This document shows, one piece after another, positions 1-5,910 of a stretch of DNA of 12,524 nucleotides. The notes beneath the pieces were generated by a model. It had not been told where the DNA came from and did no database searches. It saw only the letters and a list, made by a program, of their open reading frames with translations. The stretch covers positions 1-12,524 of the forward strand of contig JBBRVP010000059.1 in NCBI GenBank assembly GCA_038246785.1. Reading direction: 5' to 3'. The translations under genes and the position numbers were made by a program. Position 1 is the stretch's first letter, and every line of letters begins with the position of its first letter. The DNA is from JBBRVP01 sp038246785 (GTDB taxonomy: Bacteria > Actinomycetota > Actinomycetes > Jiangellales > Jiangellaceae).

Positions 1-104
1 ACCAGCTCGTCGGAGAACAACTCCCGACGCAGCCGACGAGCCTCGGACTCGGACACACCGTTCGTCTCATTGCTGGTCGCAGTCACACAGGACTCCTTCG
101 TCAT
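1..104 (-). CDS. N-terminal fragment of a probable IS256-like transposase (runs off the left edge)
   Basis: An open frame runs on the minus strand to the window edge without a stop. The ATG at 104 is possible, but the GTG at 86-84 is the better start because AAGGAG (98-93) lies 6 nt upstream of it. From that GTG the visible protein reads roughly VTATSNETNGVSESEARRLR and continues RELFSDELV. This is too short for a family call from the protein alone. The IS256 assignment rests on the sequence just upstream (about 118-140), which resembles IS256-family terminal repeats (TTACACAGA then TGACAC), and on the usual placement of that repeat a few tens of bases before the transposase start. The rest of the gene lies outside the window. 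It could instead be another DDE-type transposase. Confidence 0.5.
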   Translation of the reverse strand, partial: MTKESCVTATSNETNGVSESEARRLRRELFSDEL

Positions 105-116
105 CGGACCCGCCGC

Positions 117-140
117 TTACACAGACCATCTGACACCCCC
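117..140 (-). repeat. Probable terminal inverted repeat of the IS256-like element
   Basis: Read on the minus strand this is GGGGTGTCAGATGG followed by TCTGTGTAAG. From memory, IS256-family ends have the form GTGTCA ... TCTGTGTAA, so this fits an element whose transposase starts at 104/86 and reads leftward. The element boundary would fall near 140. The IS630-family reading frame loses homology at about 143-148, as expected if this element inserted there. The opposite end and the 8-9 bp target duplication lie outside the window. Confidence 0.5.
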
Positions 141-727
141 TAGCCCCCGGGCCGCAGCGGCAAGATCGGTGCGGTGCGGTCCAACGCCTGGATCTGGGAC
201 TTCTCGTCGATGCACAGCACGACCGCCCGCTCCGGCGGGTCGAGGTAGAGCCCGACCACGTCGCGAACCTTCGCGTCCAGCTCGGGGTCGGTGGAGAACT
301 TGAAGGTCCTGGTCCGCCACGGCTGCAGGTTCCACTTGCGCCACACCCGGGCGACCGTCGCGAAGGAGTACCCCAGATGCCCGGCGAGGAGCCGCGCGGA
401 CCAGTGCGTCACCCCCAGCTCCTCCGGCGGCGGGGTGACCGTGGTGACCACGATCTCGACCTCGTCCACCTCGATCGGGCGACCCGGGCGGGGCAGATCG
501 TGCAACGCGGCGACACCGCCGGCGACGTACCGGTTGCGCCAGGCCAGCACCGTCGGACCGGACACCCCCACCCGGCGTGCGATCTCAGCGTTCGCCAGCC
601 CCTCGGCCGCCAACAGCACGATCCGGGCCCGCTGCGCCGCCCCGGCCCGAACCGACGACGACCGCACCAGCGCCGCCAGCCTCTGCTCGTCCCCCACCCG
701 CAGCGCCAGCGGCGCAGCAACCGACAT
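140..727 (-). pseudogene. IS630-family transposase, 3'-truncated
   Basis: This encodes 195 residues, against about 330-360 for an intact IS630-family transposase. The N-terminus holds a helix-turn-helix domain of Homeodomain-like/Tc1 type at about residues 40-68 (AEGLANAEIARRVGVSG), followed by a Pro/Arg-rich linker (LPRPGRP). A second winged-helix region lies around 108-135 (THWSARLLAGHLGYS). The catalytic DDE domain begins at about 168 with VLCIDEKSQIQALDRT, where D174 is the first catalytic Asp. The frame stops after LPLRPGG, just where family members continue with a PER(R)-type motif, so the second Asp and the final Glu are missing. It cannot be an active transposase. The break coincides with the terminal repeat of the neighbouring IS256-like element, so insertion is the likely cause of truncation. 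The ATG start at 727 has no well-spaced Shine-Dalgarno. Confidence 0.85.
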
Positions 728-779
728 ACCTCATTCTCGCGGACTCACACCACAAAGTCACTTGCGACACGCGACACTA
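143..779 (-). mobile_element. Remnant of an IS630-family insertion sequence (transposase 5' part plus upstream end)
   Basis: The element comprises the truncated transposase and its upstream end. The likely outer end is at 777, where the minus strand reads GTGTCGCGTGTCGCAAGTGA inward, next to a TA dinucleotide at 778-779. IS630/Tc1-type elements insert into TA and duplicate it, which fits this boundary. The other end would be beyond the left edge, past the IS256-like insertion. Confidence in the exact boundary is moderate because only one end is visible. Confidence 0.55.
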
Positions 780-846
780 GGAGCAAACGTTCCGCACCAG
801 CGCGCGGCGAGCGCGTTCGGCAGCGTGCGACAGTGCACCATCAGCG

Positions 847-2229
847 GTGATGACCGCTTCCGCGCCGGCGGGCCCACTCGCCGACCCTGCCGCCCGCCGC
901 CGCGAGCAACGGGCCTGGTACTTCTACGACTGGGCCAACTCCGCCTACGTCACCACCACGGCGACCGTGCTGTTCGGCCCCTACCTCACCGCCGTCGCCA
1001 CCGACGCGGCCTGCCCCGGGCTGGCCGCCGACCAGACCTGCCGGGCCACCCTGTCGGTGCTCGGTATCCCGGTGGCGGCCGGCTCGCTGGCGCCGTACGC
1101 CATCACGTTCACGACGCTGCTGTCCGCGCTGGTCCTGCCCGTCGTCGGGGCCGCCGCCGACCGGACGTCCCGCAAGCGCCACGTGCTGGCCGGCTTCGCC
1201 TGGGTCGGCGCGGCGGCGGCGGCGGCGATGTTCCTCGTCACCGGCACCGACTGGCAGCTGGGCGTGGCGCTCCTGCTCGTGGCGAGCCTGTGCCTGGGCA
1301 GCTCGCTGGTGGTGTATGACGCGATCCTCTGCGAGATCGCCGCGGAGGAGGAGCGCGACGCGGTGTCCAGCCGCGGCTGGGCGCTGGGCTATCTCGGCGG
1401 CGGGCTGCTGCTGGCCGCCAACCTGGCCTTCGTCACGCTGCGCCCCTTCGGCCTGTCGGAAGGGCAGACGGTCCGGATCAGCCTGCTCTCGGCCGGCCTG
1501 TGGTGGGGGCTGTGGACGCTGGTGCCGTTCCGCGGCCTGCACGACCGGCCGCCGCTGGCCGTGGAGCGCGTCGCCGGCGGCGGCGTGCGCGCCGCCTTCG
1601 GCCAGCTGCGCGCGACGGTGGTCCATGCGCGCGGATACCCGCAGACGCTGCTCTTCCTGGTCGCGTACCTGTTCTATAACGACGGCATCCAGACCGTCAT
1701 CGTCTCGGCCTCGATCTTCGGCGCCGAGGAGCTCGACCTCGGGCAGAGCACGCTGATCGCGGCGATCCTGCTGGTGCAGTTCGTGGCCTTCGGCGGCGCG
1801 CTGCTGCTCGGCCGGATCGCCGGCCGCTACGGTTCCAAACGCACGGTGCTCGGCAGCCTCCTGCTGTGGACCGTGGTCGTGGCGGTTGGCTACGTCCTGC
1901 CGGCCGGGCGGGTGCTGCCCTTCCTGGCGCTGGCCGCCGCCATCGGGGTCGTCCTCGGCGGCAGCCAGGCGCTGTCCAGGTCGCTCTACAGCCTGCTCGT
2001 GCCGCGGGGCAAGGAGGCGGAGTACTTCAGCCTCTACCAGGCCGCCGAGCGCGGCACCAGCTGGTTCGGGACGCTGACCTTCGGCGTCGTGTTCCAGCTC
2101 ACCGGCTCCTATCGGAACTCGATCGTGGCGATGGTGGCGTTCTTCCTCGTCGGGTTCGGGTTGCTGTCGCGGCTCGATGTCCGGCGCGGCATCCTCGCGG
2201 CCGGCAACCAGGTGCCGAGCACGGTCTGA
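847..2229 (+). CDS. MFS transporter of the UMF1 / Atg22-like family
   Basis: This 460-residue polytopic inner-membrane protein fits the usual 12-helix MFS length. The family is marked by YDWANSAY at residues 27-34, just before the first membrane helix, and by YNDGIQTVI at 277-285 at the start of the second half. A short basic cytoplasmic loop with DRTSRKRH sits between helices 2 and 3, as in the MFS loop motif. Family members resemble the yeast vacuolar amino-acid effluxer Atg22. The bacterial substrate is generally unknown, and I do not assign one. The start is uncertain: GTG at 847 is followed directly by ATG at 850, and neither has a strong Shine-Dalgarno. The gene begins about 68 bases after the right end of the IS630 remnant, so the insertion may have removed or replaced its original promoter. 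It is followed by rbpA on the same strand after 203 bases, and rbpA has its own promoter. Confidence 0.88.
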   Translation: MMTASAPAGPLADPAARRREQRAWYFYDWANSAYVTTTATVLFGPYLTAVATDAACPGLAADQTCRATLSVLGIPVAAGSLAPYAITFTTLLSALVLPVVGAAADRTSRKRHVLAGFAWVGAAAAAAMFLVTGTDWQLGVALLLVASLCLGSSLVVYDAILCEIAAEEERDAVSSRGWALGYLGGGLLLAANLAFVTLRPFGLSEGQTVRISLLSAGLWWGLWTLVPFRGLHDRPPLAVERVAGGGVRAAFGQLRATVVHARGYPQTLLFLVAYLFYNDGIQTVIVSASIFGAEELDLGQSTLIAAILLVQFVAFGGALLLGRIAGRYGSKRTVLGSLLLWTVVVAVGYVLPAGRVLPFLALAAAIGVVLGGSQALSRSLYSLLVPRGKEAEYFSLYQAAERGTSWFGTLTFGVVFQLTGSYRNSIVAMVAFFLVGFGLLSRLDVRRGILAAGNQVPSTV

Positions 2230-2264
2230 GAGGCGGCTCGGACGCCGGGCTCCGCGGTGTTCGG

Positions 2265-2306
2265 GCCGGCGCGCCGGCGTTCGGCAGCGTTCGGCAGCGT
2301 TCGGCC
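2265..2306 (+). repeat. 14-bp palindrome followed by 2.8 copies of a 10-bp tandem repeat
   Basis: GCCGGCGCGCCGGC (2265-2278) is a perfect palindrome. It is followed directly by GTTCGGCAGC at 2279-2288, an identical copy at 2289-2298 and a partial copy (GTTCGGCC) from 2299. The 14-mer GCGTTCGGCAGCGT of this array also occurs once at 813-826, upstream of the MFS gene, so the word flanks that gene on both sides in the same orientation. The palindrome lies 36 bases after the MFS stop and could act as a hairpin terminator for that gene, but there is no T-tract. Confidence 0.6.
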
Positions 2307-2329
2307 AGGTGCGGCCGGACTGCCTGCGC

Positions 2330-2355
2330 GGAACACCGGGCACCCTCTCGACGTT
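2330..2355 (+). promoter_or_regulatory. SigR/SigH-type (oxidative/disulfide stress ECF sigma) promoter for rbpA
   Basis: GGAAC at 2330-2334 is separated by exactly 18 bases from GTT at 2353-2355. This matches the actinobacterial SigR/SigH consensus GGAAT/C-N18/19-GTT. In Streptomyces coelicolor rbpA is a known SigR target. Transcription would start near 2361-2363 and leave a 5' leader of about 70 nt before the rbpA ATG at 2433. The site is inferred by motif and context only. Confidence 0.7.
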
Positions 2356-2432
2356 GTGAGCAGCAGTGCCTGCGCGGCTGTCCCGCGCACATCGTTCAGG
2401 GCCCGCTCGCCGAGGCCCGGGGAGGTCCATCC

Positions 2433-2825
2433 ATGTCGGAGCGTTCTTCGCTGCGTGGCTCGCGGCTCGGAGGTCTGAGCTACGAGGACGAGCGGAACGT
2501 CGAGCTGGCGGCGCGCCAGCAGGTCGACTTCGACTGCCCGGCCGGCCACCGCAGTACCGTCACCTTCGCCGAGGAGGCCGACGTCCCCTCGCTGTGGGAG
2601 TGTCAGAAGTGCGGGCTCGAGGCGCTGCGGGTCGCCGCCGACCGCCCGCAGGGCAAGCCCGGCAAGCCGCCGCGCACCCACTGGGACATGCTGCTGGAGC
2701 GGCGCAGCGTCGCCGACCTCGAGGAGCTGCTCGAGGAGCGGCTCACCCTCCTGCGCGCCGGCCGGCTGGGAGGCGGAGCGCACCTCGCCGCCCAGACGAC
2801 AGCGCCACGCCGCAAGTCCGCCTGA
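2433..2825 (+). CDS. rbpA: RNA polymerase-binding transcription activator RbpA
   Basis: RbpA is an actinobacterial RNA polymerase accessory protein that binds the primary sigma factor and stabilises the open promoter complex. This copy has 130 residues, a little longer than the usual 110-125 because of a basic tail (PRRKSA). All expected parts are present: an N-terminal tail with RGSRLGGLSYE (8-18), a zinc-binding core with C35, H39, C57 and C60, a basic linker (PQGKPGKPPR, 72-81), and the sigma-interaction helix pair beginning THWDMLLERRS (82-92) and LEELLEERL (96-104). The ATG is set by GGAGG at 2421-2425 with a 7-nt spacer. A SigR-type promoter at 2330-2355 suggests induction by thiol-oxidative stress in addition to any housekeeping transcription. 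Confidence 0.97.
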   Translation: MSERSSLRGSRLGGLSYEDERNVELAARQQVDFDCPAGHRSTVTFAEEADVPSLWECQKCGLEALRVAADRPQGKPGKPPRTHWDMLLERRSVADLEELLEERLTLLRAGRLGGGAHLAAQTTAPRRKSA

Positions 2826-2853
2826 CCCGCCGCCCGCCTGACCCGCCGGCGGC
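2819..2853 (+). repeat. 16-bp-period direct repeat over the rbpA stop codon, ending in a 10-bp palindrome
   Basis: CGCCTGACCCGCCG occurs at 2819-2832 and again at 2835-2848. The first copy contains the rbpA stop codon TGA (2823-2825). The second is followed by the self-complementary CCGCCGGCGG (2844-2853). This looks like a short tandem duplication. The palindrome could contribute to a weak hairpin at the 3' end of the rbpA transcript. Confidence 0.5.
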
Positions 2854-3021
2854 ATGGACATCCGGGCTCTCTCGGGCACGGGCGCAACCTTTCCGCATCA
2901 GACCAGCACGGGCGGGCGCTGCTGTAGCTCACCGCCGACGACGTGCTGCGCGTCCCTACCGCGTTCGCAGCGGGTCGAGGACGAGCTCCGCGCCGCCGGC
3001 TGGCACATCCCCGAGCCGCGC

Positions 3022-3076
3022 GATCAAGGAGAAGACCACGTTCTCCGGGGCTCAGAACGTGGTCTTCTCCTTGATC
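3022..3076. repeat. Perfect 23-bp inverted repeat with 9-base loop (possible bidirectional terminator or dispersed hairpin element)
   Basis: The left arm at 3022-3044 starts GATCAAGGAGAAGACC and the right arm at 3054-3076 ends GGTCTTCTCCTTGATC. They pair without a mismatch around the loop CCGGGGCTC (3045-3053). The arms are clearly less GC-rich than the surrounding DNA. No T-tract follows on either strand, so it is not a canonical intrinsic terminator, though it could still stop transcription from rbpA. The perfect symmetry and foreign composition also fit a dispersed REP-like or transposon-derived hairpin. Confidence 0.85.
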
Positions 3077-3084
3077 AACTCGAT

Positions 3085-3138
3085 GTGGGGGCGGGGATGG
3101 GCGTCGGGGCGGGGATGGGTGTCGGGGTGGGGAACGGG
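3085..3138 (+). repeat. Three 18-bp G-rich tandem repeats with G-quadruplex potential
   Basis: Three consecutive 18-base units (3085-3102, 3103-3120, 3121-3138) share the plan GTCGGGGCGGGGATGGG plus one base, with a few substitutions. Together they hold nine runs of three or more G separated by one to three bases. This is a strong candidate for a G-quadruplex on the coding (RNA-like) strand, ending 80 bases before the ABC ATPase start. It may affect transcription or translation of the exporter. Confidence 0.8.
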
Positions 3139-3218
3139 AGGCCCCGCGACGCCGTTGCCCCCCGGCGGCCGTGATTGGCTTGGACGCGACCTGCGAGCCC
3201 GCTACCGGGAGGGGTTGC

Positions 3219-4166
3219 GTGCCCGAGCTCGAGCTGTTGCACCTGGACAAGTCCTACGGCGAAGTCCGCGCGCTGCGCGACCTGAGCCTGGCCGTGGCCT
3301 CCGGGGAGATCGTCGGCTTCGTCGGATCCAACGGCGCCGGCAAGACCACCGCCATGCGGATCGCCCTCGGGGTGCTCGCCGCCGACGCCGGTGAGGTCCG
3401 CTGGGCGGGCAAGCCGGTCGACTTCGACGTCCGCCGACGGATCGGCTACATGCCCGAGGAGCGCGGGCTCTACCCGCGGATGCGTGTCGCGCAACAACTC
3501 GGCTACCTGGCCAGGCTGCACGGCCTGAGCGTCGGGGAGGCCGAGAGGGCGGTGGCCCGCTGGACTGACATCCTCGGCATCTCGGCCCGCCGTGACGACG
3601 AGGTGCAGAAGCTCTCCCTGGGCAACCAGCAGCGCGTCCAGCTCGCCGCGGCACTGGCCTACGATCCCGACATCCTCGTCCTCGACGAACCGTTCTCCGG
3701 CCTGGACCCGGTGGCGGTCGATGTGATGAGCGCGGTGCTCCGGGAGCGTGCCAACGCCGGCGTACCCGTGTTGTTCTCCTCGCACCAGCTCGACCTCGTC
3801 GAGCGGCTCTGCGACCGGGTCGCCATCATCAAGGAGGGCGCGATGGTCGCTGTCGGAGCCATCGAGGACCTGCGGACCCTGGACAACCCCCGCTGGCTGG
3901 TAGAAGGCCCACCGGCCGCCCTCGGCTGGCCAGCGCAGGTGCCCGGGGCCCGCGTGGTCAACAGCGCGGACGGCCGCACCGTCGTCGAGATGGCCGACGG
4001 CTCAGCCAGCGCCGAGCAGTCGCTCCTGCGGGCGGCGCTGGCCGCGGGGCCGGTCCGCGCGTTCGGCGCGGTCCGCCCGCACCTCGTCGAGCTGTACCGC
4101 GACGCGGTCGCCGACTCCGACAACGGACCTGGTCGCGAGACCGTCAGTGAGGACGCGCACTCATGA
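3219..4166 (+). CDS. ABC transporter ATP-binding protein, NatA-like export type
   Basis: This is the ATPase subunit of an ABC-2 exporter, acting on the cytoplasmic face with the permease encoded next to it. I chose the GTG at 3219 because GGGAGGGG (3207-3214) lies just upstream and the protein then begins directly with the ABC fold (VPELELLHLDKSYGE). The frame itself is open further upstream, to an ATG at 3171. With this start it is 315 residues. Visible motifs are Walker A GSNGAGKT (36-43), signature LSLGNQQR (132-139, an LSxGNQQ variant typical of NatA-type ATPases), Walker B ILVLDEP (152-158) and the switch histidine in SSHQ (H189). The C-terminal part (about 215-315) is the accessory domain common in NatA/drug-export ATPases. 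The stop overlaps the permease start (ATGA, 4163-4166), so the two are translationally coupled. The substrate is unknown; Na+ or drug efflux is a family-level guess. Confidence 0.92.
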   Translation: MPELELLHLDKSYGEVRALRDLSLAVASGEIVGFVGSNGAGKTTAMRIALGVLAADAGEVRWAGKPVDFDVRRRIGYMPEERGLYPRMRVAQQLGYLARLHGLSVGEAERAVARWTDILGISARRDDEVQKLSLGNQQRVQLAAALAYDPDILVLDEPFSGLDPVAVDVMSAVLRERANAGVPVLFSSHQLDLVERLCDRVAIIKEGAMVAVGAIEDLRTLDNPRWLVEGPPAALGWPAQVPGARVVNSADGRTVVEMADGSASAEQSLLRAALAAGPVRAFGAVRPHLVELYRDAVADSDNGPGRETVSEDAHS

Positions 4167-5350
4167 GCACCGGCGAGACAATCCGCCTCGTCGCCGGCCG
4201 CGAGATCACCACGCGGATCCGGTCCAAGGCGTTCCTGTGGACCACGGGTTTCCTCCTAGCGGCGGTCGTGATCGGCGGCGTCGTCCTCAACGTCGCTCTC
4301 GGCTCGTCGTCGGCGACCCGGATCGCCGTCACCCCCCAGACCGCGGCCCTGTCCCAGCCGCTGCAGGACGTCGCGCGGGCGAGCGACGAGAAGGTCCACG
4401 TCGTCGCGGTGGCCGATGATGGCGCCGCGGAGTCCGCCGTGCGCGGCGAGGACGTCGACGCGGCCCTGGTCGGCGGCCCGACCGACTTCACCGTCGTGGT
4501 GCGCTCGGAGTTGGATCCCACCCTGTCCGCCACGCTGACGGTGCTGCGCCAGCAGGCGGCGCTCGATGCGGCCGTCACCGAGCTCGGTGGGGACCCGGCG
4601 AAGGTCTCCGCGCAGCTCGCCGCCGCCACGTTGGAGGTCCGCGCCCTCGCCCCGTCGCCGAAACGGGATGGCGGCCAGATCGTCGCCGGCTACGTCGCGG
4701 GCATCCTGCTGTTCATCGCGCTACAGACCACGGCCCAGCTGGTCTCGCAGGGCGTCGTCGAGGAGAAGTCGAGCCGGGTCGTCGAGCTGTTGCTCAGCAC
4801 CATCCGGCCGTGGCAGCTGATGGCCGGAAAGGTGCTGGGCATCGGGATCATCGGGCTGCTGCAGGTCGGCGTCGTCGTCGCCGCGGCGGCCGGGACCGCC
4901 CTCGGGCTCGGTCTGCTCGACGCGAGCAGCATCGACCTGGGGTCAACCGTCGCCTGGGCCCTGGTGTGGTTCGTCGTCGGATTCGTGATGTTCTCGCTGG
5001 CGCTGGCCGCGCTGGCCTCGCTGGTCTCGCGGCAGGAGGACGTCGCGTCGGTCACCGCGCCCGTCATGGTTTTCATGATCATCCCGTACGTCATCGGCGT
5101 CAGCATCGCGCCGTGGGACCCGACGAACCCGCTCGTCGTGGTGCTCAGCTACGTGCCGTTCGCCGCACCGATGGTCATGCCGATCCGGATCGCTCTCGGC
5201 ACCGTCGAGACATGGCAGGTGGTCGCCTCGCTCGCGCTGTCCCTCGCCCTGATCCCGGTGCTCGTGTGGGCGGCCGCGCGGATCTACTCCAACGCGGTGC
5301 TGCGCACCGGCGCCCGGGTCCGGCTGCGTGACGCGCTGCACGTCGGCTGA
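4163..5350 (+). CDS. ABC-2 type exporter permease, NatB-like
   Basis: This 395-residue inner-membrane protein is the partner of the upstream ATPase, whose stop it overlaps by 4 bases. The layout is typical for NatB-type permeases. There is one N-terminal membrane helix (about 24-46) and a large extracytoplasmic domain (about 47-170). The conserved cytoplasmic coupling segment VEEKSSRVVELLLSTIRPWQ (199-218) then leads into a cluster of membrane helices: about 221-250, 263-288, 297-316, 323-342 and 352-375. RQEDVASVTAPVM (290-302) is another family signature. The substrate cannot be read from sequence. The gene ends 32 bases before the convergent fxsA. Confidence 0.9.
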   Translation: MSTGETIRLVAGREITTRIRSKAFLWTTGFLLAAVVIGGVVLNVALGSSSATRIAVTPQTAALSQPLQDVARASDEKVHVVAVADDGAAESAVRGEDVDAALVGGPTDFTVVVRSELDPTLSATLTVLRQQAALDAAVTELGGDPAKVSAQLAAATLEVRALAPSPKRDGGQIVAGYVAGILLFIALQTTAQLVSQGVVEEKSSRVVELLLSTIRPWQLMAGKVLGIGIIGLLQVGVVVAAAAGTALGLGLLDASSIDLGSTVAWALVWFVVGFVMFSLALAALASLVSRQEDVASVTAPVMVFMIIPYVIGVSIAPWDPTNPLVVVLSYVPFAAPMVMPIRIALGTVETWQVVASLALSLALIPVLVWAAARIYSNAVLRTGARVRLRDALHVG

Positions 5351-5360
5351 CAGCCCGACG
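5341..5360 (+). terminator. Weak hairpin overlapping the permease stop codon
   Basis: CGTCGG at 5341-5346 pairs with CCGACG at 5355-5360, with two further pairs possible if one base bulges. It overlaps the permease TGA and lies in the 32-base gap between convergent genes, a place where a bidirectional terminator is expected. There is no T-tract, so this is a tentative call. Confidence 0.25.
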
Positions 5361-5382
5361 CGGCTGACTCGACAAGGGCCAC

Positions 5383-5907
5383 TCAACCCCCGCCGGGCTC
5401 GTCGCCCTCCCTGTGTTCGACGACCTCGCCGGGCACGACGGGCCCGTCCCAGCCGGGAGCTCGGGGGTCGTGGTCACCACCGGTGGGCCGGCCGCGGGGA
5501 TCGCGGCTGGCGCCGCGGAAGGTTCCGCGCGGTACGCCGAACGCGACCGCCCGCCGGTCGGCCCACCGGGCGAGCAGCCCGCGGGCGAAGGCCCGGGTGG
5601 GCGGCAGCACCAGCAGCAGGCCGAGCGCGTCGGTGAGGAAGCCGGGGGTCAGCAGCAGCGTGCCGCCGATGAGCACCAGGCCGCCGTCGGCGGCCTCGCG
5701 GGCGGGCAGCCGACCGCCCTCGACCGCCGCCCGCAGCGCCCGCCACGCCCGGCGGCCCTCGTGGCGCACGATCCACGCGCCGGCAGCGCTCATCGCCAGC
5801 AGCAGGAGCGCGGTCTGCCACCCACCAATGACCTGCCCGACCTGCAGGATGATCGCGATCTCGAGCACCGGCACGACGAGGAACCCGATGAAGAGCAGCA
5901 CGGGCAC
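5383..5907 (-). CDS. fxsA: FxsA family membrane protein
   Basis: This 174-residue integral membrane protein belongs to the FxsA family, named after the E. coli protein that relieves exclusion of phage T7 by the F plasmid when overproduced. Its physiological role is not established. Residues 1-45 form a hydrophobic hairpin (MPVLLFIGFLVVPVLEIAII, then QVGQVIGGWQTALLLL). A third hydrophobic stretch at about 75-102 contains the family-typical LLLTPGFLTDALGLLL. The C-terminal 60 residues are hydrophilic, rich in Gly, Pro, Arg and Asp, and probably disordered. The GTG start at 5907 lies only 3 bases after the ppm stop, so it is probably the last gene of the lnt-ppm-fxsA operon. fxsA near ppm and rbpA is also the arrangement I recall from mycobacteria. 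Confidence 0.88.
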   Translation of the reverse strand: MPVLLFIGFLVVPVLEIAIILQVGQVIGGWQTALLLLAMSAAGAWIVRHEGRRAWRALRAAVEGGRLPAREAADGGLVLIGGTLLLTPGFLTDALGLLLVLPPTRAFARGLLARWADRRAVAFGVPRGTFRGASRDPRGRPTGGDHDPRAPGWDGPVVPGEVVEHREGDEPGGG

Positions 5908-5910
5908 GAC

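Larger units (their letters stand above)
2826..3218. other. 393-base intergenic region between rbpA and the ABC exporter
   Basis: I find no supported gene here. From left to right it holds the short direct repeat at the rbpA stop, about 170 bases without clear signals (2855-3020), a perfect 23-bp inverted repeat (3022-3076), and an 18-bp G-rich tandem repeat (3085-3138). A purine-rich ribosome binding site for the ABC gene follows at 3207-3214. Short stretches such as VEDELRAAGWHIPEPR (from about 2977) look protein-like, but no start, signal or family supports a gene. A decayed gene remains possible. Confidence 0.6.

Noticed and set aside
841..2430. Open frame of 529 residues on the minus strand opposite the MFS and upstream rbpA region
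   Set aside because: It is rich in Gln, Arg, Glu and Gly with no domain, and lies opposite a gene with clear MFS/UMF1 motifs. It is an antisense shadow typical of GC-rich DNA.
3022..3076. CRISPR repeat or tRNA in the rbpA-ABC gap
   Set aside because: There is a single inverted repeat with no spaced direct repeats, and no cloverleaf or T-loop sequence could be found.
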